A stretch of DNA of 64,000 nt from Balanoglossus misakiensis. Its lineage: Eukaryota > Hemichordata. Below are positions 10,990-23,500 of this stretch, piece after piece. A program made the position numbers and the translations under genes. Where the stretch lies: positions 4,278,001-4,342,000 of the forward strand of contig CM082594.2 in NCBI GenBank assembly GCA_040954595.2, in the 5' to 3' direction. Each line of letters begins with the position of its first letter. Positions within the stretch are counted from its first letter, which is position 1. The notes beneath the pieces were generated by a model. The model was not told the DNA's origin and did no database searches. It saw nothing but the letters and a program-made list of their open reading frames with translations.

Positions 10990-13900
10990 TCAGCACCAGC
11001 CGGGAGTCCATATATTGTCTGTCTTGGTAGGATCGCTTCCACTATAGTCCCGTTCAGGCCAGAAAGGTGGCGGGGCGGCGTCTATGTATTCTTGCGCCCT
11101 GTCAAGTAGTTCCTGTAGCTTCTCAGGCATCGCCTCTGCCAGGTCGTTGACCTCACGCGGGTCTTCTGCTCACAATAAGAAATGAAAGAACATTTCATGA
11201 CGATTCTTTATTCTGTGCTGGCATATGTTAGATTGTGCTTCAAAGGGTATTTCGTACAATATCGTCGTACAACCAAAGGTTGCATATATAATTTCCTATG
11301 GTAAAAATGGCTCGATAAAATATCTAGCATGGTGACATAGTGTTTTATTTTATATGTCATTTGATAAAGCTTGTTTTTGGCGTCTTTTCTGGACAATTTT
11401 AAGAAAATGACAATATCAGAACACTTTTTTTCTTCTCTCTGAATGATTTTATATACAACCAGGCACTGCATCTGGGTAGCCTGCGGCCCCACCTTAACCA
11501 TTTCACCATCTTGGTTGGTCCAAATCCATAGTAAAATTGGACCTCTATACAGGGAAATGGGGATGAATAGGTTAAGCAGATAGCGGTACCTTTGCCACTT
11601 ACCTGCAATGTTGAATAGGAGTGTCTGATTAATATTTATGGGACTGGAGACTTCAGGAATGTCGGGATCTTCAAGCTCTGGCGGCGGAACCCAAGTGTCT
11701 GCGAAGATATCAGTTGTACATGAATATGTTATAGGTCTACCCCGAGCAACAGGTGTCTGTGACTGCTGATCGAATGAGGGCCGTTCAGTATTCGAAGGCA
11801 CCTGTGCCCCGAGCTTGTGAGACTGACTATGGCCCAAAAGTTGACTGTAAAATATTTAAATAGGCCTATATCTTTTAGATAGAACTAAAAATGGCCGGCG
11901 AACTTGAAATAACACACAATTAGCAATCGTGGACTATATATGGCTAGCAGAGGATACTATCATGATTAGAAACTTCAACAATCTTACCTAGAGGATTCAC
12001 TTGATTTTCATTTCCTTGTATATGATACGACTCCCCAATCAACTTATAATCTCCGACTCTTGTGATCGAGGGAAAGAATGGACAGAAAAACGAGTCAAGA
12101 ATAGGCCTACTTAAACGTGCCAGTGAGGGCTTAGACGGTATAACAAGATATTGTTCTGTTTATTTTAATAAATGAAGATTGGAACATATTTAGTTCAGTT
12201 TATATTTATAGATTTGCATCAGAATTCATTTATACCTTATTGCATATGAAAACGTTTCTGGGTGAATGTCCATATGGTGCACCACCTCTGTTCTCGGCGA
12301 GGGCGCACCTTTGGACAGTGTCGCCCAGACATCCATCCCATCCAGGCCAGGGTCTATAAAATAACGTGACATGAAAAGCTCATTCGAGTCGTGAACTGAA
12401 TAGAATTAAGTTCAAGCAACAGAATAGGCAGCAATAGTTGCCAGTAAAACGCATGGTTTAGAATATATACCAACTTTCATTAGAGGTGGTATTGGGGGGT
12501 TTCTACATAAAACTCTTTGAATGACAGAAATGATATTCTCTAACCTGGTGTTCCACCAGCTAAGGTCAGTAAAGTTGGGAATAAGTCTGACACGTGAATT
12601 AACCTAATAACGAGAGATTAGTCAATGATTAGTGACACATTAAGTTGACTGATAACTAGCAGGATAGATGATGTGATGTATGCGCGATGGATACGAAAAT
12701 TACACTATTATTATCTTGTTGTTTGTGACACATCCCTATATCCATCTCAGTAGCCGGCCACGCGGTCTACCAACGAACCAGTTAATCAATTTGTTCCATT
12801 ATAGAGGCGATGGATTGGAAGGGATTGCGTTTTGTACTGTCATGTCATCGACTTGAAAAGTTACTTTTTATTAAAAAATCTTACTCGTTATTGATGTACC
12901 CAGTCTTCTCTAACATTGCACCATGGACGAAGGCAACGGATCGTATACCTCCTTCAAAGGTTGTGGTACGTCCACCTCGAAATGGCCAATTTCTACCCTG
13001 CACTGACCTAGCACCGTGCTGATTGAAGAACGGATTAACGTAGATTTTACAGATAAACAACACCAATATCACCAACAACAATACTACTAGGCCTATATTA
13101 TGACTAGTTCGTGCAACTTTTGGATAAAGAAAAACCTTAGCCAAATGTTTGTCCTGAATCATTCAGAAAGGTTTAGGCTAAAGCTTCGATTCACGTTGCT
13201 GGGGAGCATTCATTAAAGATTTGATCATAAATAGCTTTACGGTAATCTTATTTTAGCCTACTGAAAGGATGGGTTAAAATCGACTAGGCCTGGAATTATG
13301 CAAATTACCACGGGCCGGTTGATCGGCTAAACTTTGCAACTTCCGTTTCAAGATGAAAATTTATTATTTTAAAAAAGATTTCCGCAATAACTGTGTAATA
13401 AAATATTTTGTTCAGTGGGGATCTTCTGCTCTCGCGAAAGGTCTTTTGAATGATGTCAAAGGTGAAGAGGTCACTCAGAACCAATATGGCGGACATAGCG
13501 TTTATATTTTGTCGTCTGCTGGGTTTTGCATCAATTTTTGTGTGACAGCGATGGCAGTGATCTCGAAGCTCCGCAAAGTTAGAAGGATGACGAGTTTGAT
13601 CGAGAAGGTGAAAATATCGACCAAAACATTCCGAATTTTGGTCGCGATCCAGGACTTCCGTATATTCCCAAGACTCAAGAGAACCACCTTCGTGTATGGT
13701 AAGGTTTAAATTTAGATTATTTGTACTTATTTGATACAGTTCCACATAAAATTGGCCTATGGTCTACCGTACACAGGCCTATGGGTGACAACATCAGCGC
13801 AAGAGTCTTCTTGTCTGGCTCTGTTTTGAATCCTTCGTACAAATACTTACATCGGTGAGGAATACGAACAGAGTGTCGTTCCACATTCCCTTACTTCGCA

Positions 13901-14866
13901 GTGCGTCTGTTAGGTTGCCGATGACGTCATCCAGCATTGATACCATAGCTGAATTTTTGGTTCGCCAGTCACAAGAGACAGACAGACATACAGAAAGAAT
14001 GAATGTATAGATGAATGAATGAATGAATGAATGAATGAATGAATGATTGAATGAATGAATGAATGAATGAATTTAAAGAAAGATTATGTGAGCGATTATC
14101 AACATTTCAGACTTCTTCAGCGTGAGCGCTGTGAGTTACTATGCAACAACCCTGATTTTCATCTTCAGTAGCGTTTGTTTTTTAGCATTGAAATTGGGTT
14201 AATGGAATATCGCATGATTTTAACTCACCCCGTGTTGTACGTAGGTTCCTGTTATCAGTCAAATTGTATAAATCAAGGTAATGGTCTGGGACCTGGAAAA
14301 TATCCTAAATGTTAGTTTTGAGAAAGGGCAGAAAGCACTCGTTTTCTCATACTGTGTTATTCCGATACCAACATACTGACAAGACGTGTATACATGTTCC
14401 TCGATCTTTCCACTATGGAGATCTTTCGCCCTACGAAGTTGCTTACCTGGTACGGCGTGTGTGGTAATATGGATGGGTAATATAAAAACAGCGGTGTGTC
14501 TGGATTGTGACGTTCTACAATACTAACCAATCGTTCGGAGAACAGCTCCTGCCAATGGAATTTACAGAGACATATATTATACAAAAGAGATGTTGTGTCC
14601 ATGAGGTTGTAGCTTATCTTTTATCAGGATAGCGAAAGGCAATTTTCCATAAGTGTAGAAGTTAAATTTTACGTTTAAGTTCATGCTCGCTTTAGCAATT
14701 CAATATAGACACACAGATGATATACAGCCTGCCGAAATGCCTGTACGTACCGATGCGTGTTTACCGGTTTCGTGTAACACGGCTCCAGTGTTGTCTCTGA
14801 ACGCGTTGAATGGCATATCGTATGGAGTGCCTGGACCCTCATCTATTGAAAATATTGTAGTCATTA

Positions 14867-14948
<82 letters not shown>

Positions 14949-16861
14949 CCATCATTTTATCTGTGCGGCTGACATGAAAGAGAAATTCTCACCGCCCTCC
15001 TTGCTGTGGTCGTAGTAATCCATCCCTTCATATAATGTACCATAGAACGAGTCAAATCCTCGAAAGTATGGCGTCACATCCCAACGACAAGATCCCAGGT
15101 GCCACCTATGAGACAGATAGTTTGCGAGACATTTGCGGGGAGCGGGTACAGTGGATTGGAGAAATAGGTACTGGCAAGTTTATGTATGAGAATTCCGTGT
15201 GGCATCCGCAAGCTTTAAGTATGCTCGTCGTCAGGACCACTAAAGCCGTTTAGCCGTGTGGCATGTTTTGGAAAACGGTTCGGTTAACTATTTTGAAGTA
15301 CTAACTTTCCAATCATATGAGCTGCATATCCCAACGGTTTCAACGCCTCTGCCAGGGTAGTGTAGTTCCTTCGCAGATAATGGGGTCGTCGATCCCCTAT
15401 GGTCTGACGCTGCAGGAAATATTCAAAATAATGTATTTCTTTATAATATTATGCCCTTATAGTGATTTTCGTCAACTAAGGTATCTGTATGCAAAATTGA
15501 ATCTTCGGTCCTTCTATAGGGTGTCGTTAACTTGTCTAGGGTACAGAGCATTTCACATGCAAACACCAGCTCACAAAATGCAAAAAAAAAGTTGTTGGAA
15601 ATGATTATATTCCATACATGCATATTCTAATTACTTACACCCAAACCCGTTCGGAATGGATAATAGCCAGTCATGAGGGACACTCGAGATCTGTGAAAAC
15701 GTGTATAGTAAATAAGATGTGATTTCAAATAATATGACATGAAACAAAAATTATAATTATTATATCATGTATACGCTGTCAATAGAACTGCCTGCATCGA
15801 ATCGTCAAGGTTCTTGTGTTGTCAAATCTCGATCTTGCATTACAATCAAATTTAGCTAGTCACGCATGGGTCAGCACAATATGAACTTTCCACTACGATT
15901 TTCACTCTTTCTCTCTCTACATTCATCGCATGCTTATTTTTAGTAAGGGTGAATCAAAGCCTCTCGGGTTTGAATACATGTACTTACGGAGTGCACAGCG
16001 GTTGCACGTAGGATTGGTTCAGAATGACGCCCCCTCTGGCGAGATAATCCAGATTGGGTGTTTTCATTACAGGATTGTTGTATGAAATGTCTGACCAACC
16101 TGCAGAATTTAAGACGTGCCAGTTAGCACTTTACTTCGTATTTCCAAGAAAATTCTCTGTGGCACTGGTCGACCTATGGGAGGTACGGTTGCAGGCAAGT
16201 GTGGACCTTTCCATGTACATTGTACTTACCAAAGGTACAGGCCATAACCAGCACAATGTGGGGTTGCTTTACTTCTTCTAGGCGAAAAAGAAAACGAATA
16301 AGATAATGAATAAGTTAAAGTTAATACAGAGACCAAGTGTAATATACAATGTACTAGTATGCGACTATTACCAATGAAATGATTGTAGTTATAAGAGTTT
16401 CTGTAGTTGGTGACTCATAAAATTGTCTACGAATTCGCGTAAAGATGTCGCCCAATCAACGTCATGCCCAACTTTCTACACTCTGGCCACTGTCTGGCGC
16501 AAACATTCTGAAGTTGATCAGGTCAGTGGGCCGAAGGGCGCCCGGCTACGTCAAATACAGTATGAAAGCAATGAAAATCCTGAGATAAATAAATAAATCC
16601 CGAGAATTGTCTCAAATAACACAACATAGATTCCTTCAATAATATTAAAACGCGTTTCATCAGTATTGGTGAGATGATTTCGAACTCACCCAGGCAACAG
16701 TTTCCATCCTCAGTAGGTTCCACCTCCAGATCTTCCGGTTCCGACGTGGAAGAAGAAGAAGAAGTCAGCCCCACGCTCAGTAGGACGGCTGCGACCACGG
16801 CAACCGCGCCAAACAAGATGGCCACCAATATAAGTTTACGTGTCTTGCTGGAGGTTGCCAT
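10990..16861 (-). CDS. Arylsulfatase B/I/J-family protein with degenerate metal site (probable pseudoenzyme)
   Basis: Sixteen exons: 16861-16690, 16277-16230, 16099-15988, 15690-15639, 15409-15306, 15105-14993, 14842-14751, 14548-14447, 14292-14229, 13948-13851, 13018-12885, 12603-12545, 12353-12236, 12058-11988, 11698-11603, 11165-10990. Phases agree throughout and give 536 residues (human ARSB about 533). After MATSSKTRK a hydrophobic helix (about 10-32) predicts a type II signal anchor. The formylglycine motif C109-T-P-S-R is intact, as are the active-site pair K163/H165 and H261. However, the LADDLG motif that supplies two calcium-binding aspartates reads MACTFG (C70, T71). The second metal pair is D319-H320 rather than D-N, and the later active-site Lys is R336. 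The frame is open and splice sites are good, so this is not a decayed pseudogene. I infer a non-catalytic or altered sulfatase. It ends in TPGWC like its paralogue at 50-59 kb. Confidence 0.92.
11494..11575. mobile_element. Short palindromic MITE-like element, copy A
   Basis: One of three related copies (others 49906-49997 and 51179-51261). They start TTAACC..., contain TTGGTCC...TTGGACCT near the centre and end ...GGTTAA. The ends are near inverted complements. It lies in the last intron of sulfatase 1 and is the most diverged copy. Confidence 0.65.
14006..14072. repeat. (GAAT)n microsatellite in a sulfatase 1 intron
   Basis: Tetranucleotide GAAT/TGAA array with one ATTG interruption, in the intron between sulfatase exons 9 and 10. 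Confidence 0.95.
14867..14957. repeat. (CAT)n microsatellite filling a short sulfatase 1 intron
   Basis: About 90 bp of CAT repeats on the plus strand, ATG repeats in the sense of the gene. It takes up most of the 150-bp intron 14843-14992 between exons 6 and 7. A plus-strand reading gives a poly-His ORF, which is an artefact. Confidence 0.95.
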
Positions 16862-19800
16862 ATTCGGTAGAACTCGAAGACCTGGAAGCTTTTGGTTTAT
16901 ATCTCGCCCTATTCACCTGTAAATTAGGATCGGGGTAAAGAACGTTGGAGGGATCTCTTCCCTGGCCGATTACCAGGCTCCGAGAACAGAAACCACCCAA
17001 GATCTAGGACACTGTTTTGAGAACACTACCTGTAGCGATTCGCACTTGCTATCCGCCACCTCCTTAGAGCCCATCTGTCATATGCGACGGAAGACGCAGT
17101 CAGCTGCAAAACACTCCACTTTGTCAACGGTGAACAAATACGAAAAATGAGCCCGAAAAAGTTTTCGTTTCGCGCAGGTACAATTTCCGAGTTAACTGAA
17201 ATCGCACACATGTCATCGACTTAGACATTCGGCATTGTTTTATCAGGAAAGCAAGTTACCCACTCTACCATTCAATATGAGAAAATATAGACTAAGTGTT
17301 GAAGAGACGTCTGAAGTTTGCAAAGTGGTTTCATTAAACCTGTCCTGTTATGACAATTTGGGGATGGGCAAACATAGAATTGTTTTGCTATGGCCGTTTA
17401 AAATATGATATGTCACAATGCAGTTGAAACGTCTTATGACGTTGTGTACACACCAGAGTTTAGTTCTCTCATTCAGTGCCCGATTCTTTCGTACCATGAG
17501 TGACAATAAATTTCAGTCAGGGTGTTGACCACCATTTATCACGAATGGTTGTACAAATATACGTGTGCGTGGTGCCAGCAATATATATTGAATTTGCGGA
17601 GTAGTCCTTGGGCTAGTGGCCACACTCCATGCACATGGCTAGATCAAGTTTACCCTGTGACCAGAAAGCCTTGGTTGCACTCACGACACGAAAGCTTGTC
17701 AGTGACGTGTGTTCACCCGGTGGATGCGGTGTATGGACATTTGGATTTAAGTATTTTCACGTCAAGTCACCTTGTGGACTGAAAATCTCAGTCCTGTGCG
17801 AATATTTACTTGTACGTTTCATAGCCAGTTGATACTCGCCCTCCGGTAAGAACTTTACGCGATATACTTTTCTTTTGAACGTAAAATAATAAAACAATAT
17901 GCGAAAAATTCCGTACCATGGGGCTTTAAATACTATAACACACACACATGATGAACGCTGAATACAAATCACCAGTTTGTCACAGTAAATATCACAGACT
18001 GCTTCGTGCCAATTTTGCACCACCACAATTATGCAAACTGGTTGCATGATCAGTGATCGACCTCATGTGATCATAGATTATCCGCAGCTGAGGTCACTGA
18101 GGTAACGGGAAGCTCGCTCGTATCTGTCAGATGATAACTTGGTGTCAGCCGAGGACGAACCTGCGCCAGGGCGATTTGCAGTGGGATGTAAAGACAGGCA
18201 TTTGTCTGGTATACGTACATTGTCTTGTTTTGTTTACATAAATTGTCTTGTCTTGTATTGTATCAGCGGATTTGTACCACTACGATCTGTGGCTTGGAAA
18301 TGAGACATCGTTCAATGGAGATGACACACATACAACCCATTATGGCTGTGTGGTATATGACGTCACGACAGAAAATCTCCACCAACTGTTCCCTGTATAA
18401 ACAGACGGTCGTGCTATTGTCGATTGTTGAAAAAACCATATACGTTGTTTGGCGAGTCATTGTGCATAATTTCGTGTTATTTACCCATTCTCCATTTTTT
18501 CCACTTAGCGACGAGCGTGGTGTCCACTAAACAACGCCCAGAGGTGACTTCAAAGTCGCCATGGTTTAAATTTCTGGCCCTGTGTGACGTCACGGTCAAA
18601 AGGTGCGTATATGTGGCTTACCACCACTTTCCATATCAATGCACAGGAAAGCCGATCTGATGGAGAGGGTTTAATTCTTATATATAACCAGCTCACGTAC
18701 ATGCATACCTTCTACATGACGGAACCAGTAACGAGCTACTCAAATAGAACTCCTTTTAACAATTCACCTGTATTTATGTCATCAGTTTCCTTGACTTAAT
18801 CTTTCTTTTTCTTCTCGAGATTGACACATCTCATTTGATCTGACATCTGTTTGAAATCGCTTCCCCTTCGTAGTTCAAGGTTGTATAATCACCGTTATAA
18901 GGAAGTTGTTTCTGTCAGTTGACATTACTGTCCGAATCTTGGACTTCTGTGTACCTTGGTCACGGGGTCACGTGCCTGAGTATTACACAAAACAATAACA
19001 GTATCATAACGAGTTCACAAACGCTTTTTCAGTTCTGCAACTCATGAACTGCATCAGGTGGTTTTATGAACATGTGTATCTGATCATGTGCTCCTACGCA
19101 CAATTATACGCATAAAACAGCGAAATTAAATTCCATGCGCAAGGAAAGGTACCCCCAGTTCATTCAGGACACATGGACTTGTCTACTGTGGAAGCACTTC
19201 GTCGTAGGAAGCCTTGCTCCCCCGGGGGACTGCACCCCCGGAGGTGTATTCTGATAGGTTTTGGGTAAATTCATACGAAACCATTGATTGTCAGTGATGA
19301 CCCGCTTCCAAAACAAAATCAGGTATCATGACTAGTCTTCCAGCCAACTCGACATCTCGCTTGGAAAGTAGATCCGATCAAGCCGCGTCGTTTCTCACCA
19401 CTGTACTATGCCGCCTTCCCCCATGCTCTAATACTCCGGTTACACAAGTACTACACGACTCGTAACTTTAAGAGGGTAACTCAATAACTACTTTCCCTTG
19501 TGTGGTTAATTAATCATTCGGGTGACCCCTGCCTGACCTCGCTTTCCAGCACCGTCGTTGGGGCATGAGTCCTTTTGATATCCTACCCGGCACGCCACAC
19601 GGCCATGACATTGACATTGTAGTTGTACATGTATATACCGAATTTCTTCCAAAGCAAAAATCTCGTTTCTCGTTTAAAACAGTAGATTAGATGAGGCACT
19701 CTAACAAAAATACACATGATATACTAGTATACCCGAACGTATACTCATGTGCTACGAAAGTAGGTGATTAGATTTTTAAGTACAAATTGCACCAGGTGAA

Positions 19801-20559
19801 GGTGTATTGACTTTTAACCCTGGCCTCAACTGCGGCACGTGTTCCATACAGAACCATATTTGACAAGTGTACAGTTACAATAATAATAGAAAAGTCACTC
19901 ACGTAGTACAGTCGCCCCCTCACTTTAATTCTAATACATTTATCCTTGTTACAATACAGGAACGTACTTTTATTGAAGTCAACTGTGTGTAGTTGGATAC
20001 CTATTATGTTTGAAGACTCTTGAGGAACGCGTTTGAGGCGAAATCCGCGTGACCAGACGCACTCGTCGAAAGATGCTCAAAGGTGATCGGTTATAAATGC
20101 AGACGACGTACCAGCATTTTTTCTTCTAAATTTCGTGCCCGCAGGCGCACAACACACGTACCCGACTGTGACAGGGCAGCCCGATTGGCCAATACAGACA
20201 AGTGTACGAGTCGTGTTGACTCGCGATCAAGTGCATTACATACAAGCTGTAACTGATAACGCGACGTGGTAACGTGGACGCCACTCGTACGGAATATTTC
20301 AAGGCGACTGGAATTCATTTTTGACCAAAAAAAATTCAGACTTCGTACCGTGCCGCCGTCGACGTCGCCCTAAAGTTGTCAATCAAAAAATCACTAGGCG
20401 TTACCTATACCAGTATAGGTCTGACGAGAACCGGACGTAAAAAAAACCCCAGACTTCTGCTTCAGTTACTTGGTTGGCTCACAGGAGAAGTGACAGTATA
20501 CGCGCATTCCTCGCAGTCGAAGAAACAAGGCACCGGGACCACTTCGAAGAAAAACCACA
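16862..20559. other. Divergent intergenic region, sulfatase 1 and Reeler-mucin gene
   Basis: About 3.7 kb holding the promoters of two divergent genes. No domain-bearing ORF and no supported exon. No TATA box could be assigned with confidence. Confidence 0.5.
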
Positions 20560-23500
20560 ATGGCTCCCTTGAAGACTTCGTATCTTGTGTTCACCGTTCT
20601 GTTGCTTCACGCTTACGGAACCCTGTCGGCCTTTGACTGCGAGACAGGACTGCCCGACCAAGTAGGGACCGAACTTCTCGGCACCCCGCCGTTCTCACTG
20701 ACGCTGAACTTGGACGAGTACAGCCCGGGCACCGAGATTCAAGGTAACGTTAAAATACTTCCCTTGTTCTTTTTCCCCTGAGCTTTAAATACCGTATTTT
20801 TCAAAAAAGGAGGGAAAAGTTAGACGTTCATTTAATCCTTGTTGACTGTTGAAAGTGTTCTCTCACGATTTTCACTACCCGCATAATAACGACATCTTGT
20901 TACGGATGGACAGTTGAAAAATATTAATTTTACTAATTGTCAGAAATATGCCGTATTTCATGCCGTACGCTCAACCAAGGCTTGCAGGCTAATTTAAAAA
21001 AATAATTATACCCATATAATAATACAGGGAAACTACAAACTCTACCCAAACCCCTTGTAGCCGTGTCCGCGATAGCACTCGACTATAATGGACATTAAAA
21101 TATTCATGATTCCTCTTAACCACCTGTTAAATTGTGATCGCGTGATTTGGGAACCGTCATGAGGAAATATGAACCCGGGCACAATTTCGGACTGGCCGTT
21201 CCACAGCGCCGAGCACGGCATATGATATGTCAAGGTCCATCACGTACACCTGCTTGGGTAACGACAATCGCCTGCAGTTGTAAGCATATAGTTTCGAGTG
21301 TTTCGACAGAGAGATATGCGTGTTAGGGCTTCAAGCTATGGCAGGTAGTTGTTAGTAATGGAAATATTTAGACAACAATAGGGGGCTTTATTAGTCTGCC
21401 GGCTTCTGTTGTGTATCTATAAACCCTTAATATTATACCTGGTCCCCTTACCTATATTAAGGGCCCATTTAACCAAATGCAATCAGTGATTCACGGAACG
21501 CGCTATTTTTGTAATTTCAAGCTGTTTTCCGTTTTTTTTTAATTCTCCTCCGTCGATTCTGTGTCATTTAATTAGCATCTGAGGCATTGCAGTTGCTTCC
21601 TTGTTGAAACTTCAACAGGTGGTAACATTTTGGATTACTTGGGGGGGGGGGGCGACTGTTGAACTGAGTGTAGTACGACACTGTGTTGTGAACTCAAGGC
21701 AGCGCGGGCGCGACTGCACGCGTCGCCAACCGCGCTGAGGGATCGACGCGAGATGGTCGACAGCTGTGAAGAAGCAGAAAATAATAAAACCATCACATAT
21801 ATACAAGAGAGTAGAGCAACAAAAGGAGGAGGTGGTGGAGGCGGGGGGAGGGGGTTGAGAGGAACCACTTAAATTAAGGAACTTCATTTTATTTTTCACG
21901 ATTCCTGAGGGGATTTGACATTCTGTTTCACTTCTGTTCATTACTGGAATCGGGATTAAAATACTTCTCAGCACTTCTTCGGTGCCTGATGTCAGACCAG
22001 CGATTAGCATCTGCCAGGGGAAACAATGCATTATTTGTTAAGTCAATTGCAACATTCGGCGTAATGACATTTCAGGTATTTTCGGTATGTTTGCTCAAAG
22101 TCGTCATTTTTAAACCGGTTCGCAACGCATGCCCAAGTAGTTGAGCTGTTCAATGAAAACTTACCACCGATACCGGCGACCTTTGACCGCAAAGTCACCC
22201 CAGTGGGTGGGGCAGCTACCAAAATTACTCACCGGCATGTGATATACTAATATTAGGGTGCACAAATCGATAACTCAGTTCTCTTACTAATTTCCGTCAT
22301 TTGTAAGGCGTTGTTTTAAAAGTTTGCGTGATCTGCACCGTAGAAGATTACATGACCGCTTTGGGCCGGGGTCAGTTGGGTACTTGCGATATCCCCATGG
22401 AAACTCGATCTGAATGTTGCCGTGACGACACGGCGCAAGTGTTCTCCTTTTTAAACTGAATTGTTTGTTTTTTTCGAAACACTGATATCTTAACGGTTGT
22501 CATGGAGGCAGATATGGTCAAATATAACCTCTGTTGTGTTTTCAAAACAAAGCAATTCTCCTACTTACTCCCGTACTGCAGTTAAACACCGGAAATTATT
22601 GAAGTTTGAACTCATGAAGGGAGTGTCGCGTTGCTGAATGATTTTCCTCAAGTTTGTGGTCAGGACAGATTTGCAAAAAAACGCCCGAGTGTCTGCTGAT
22701 TTACGTGTCAAGCAGCAACTGCCAAAAACTAGGTTGACATTCCCGAATAGTCACTGCCCAAAGAAATTATAAATTGTCGACCAACGCAAACCACTGTCTG
22801 GTGATTCAGGATTTCAAATATATATTATCTCGCAACGACACAGGAGGAAAATATTTAGCGGGCGTTTACAATGCAACTAAACCGATTCCCGGGTGGGACT
22901 CTGAACCACAAACCAAATAAAAAAAAATCCCAATTGAGCTTAATATGCCCTAGACCATTTCGTGCTAACTTATTACAGAGAAAGAGTATGCAATTTTTGG
23001 TAATAATTTGCCAGACGTGTATGACCTAGATCTGTAACTTCGACAGTCTACTCGTATACTTTGGAATTTTGATCGATCCAATTTTCATTCGTTACGTGAT
23101 TTAGTGTCGTGCGCATACATTGCCTTGACAAACCAGTTCCCACTCTAAAAAAACAGACCGTGAGATCCTATGATTTTTGTTCCGCAAAGTATAACTAAAC
23201 ATTCAAGAAGTTCAATATTGTCGTTCATGTACAAACACTACACATGGAGGTGTCGTGTCGGACCACCATGAGTTATAAATTAGAAGTTATGGACAATAAA
23301 TTATGACATTAACATGAATCGGGGTCAACGAATCGCGAAAGACTATTTCTTCATTGCAATTTACAGTATGCAATGGGAGAATTTCAGAGACATTGTCGAA
23401 AATCGTGTTGATTCGATAAAACAACGCGACTACATGTACTAGAATATGAGAGGTAAATGTGCGATAGGTCGGGCGCCTGTTTTAGATTCATTTCCCTCAA

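Noticed and set aside
11208-11837. 209-codon minus-strand ORF
   Set aside because: Runs through intron on both sides of one real 96-nt sulfatase exon (11603-11698).
14683-15015. Plus-strand ORF with a run of about 30 His
   Set aside because: Created by the CAT microsatellite inside an intron and antisense exons of sulfatase 1.
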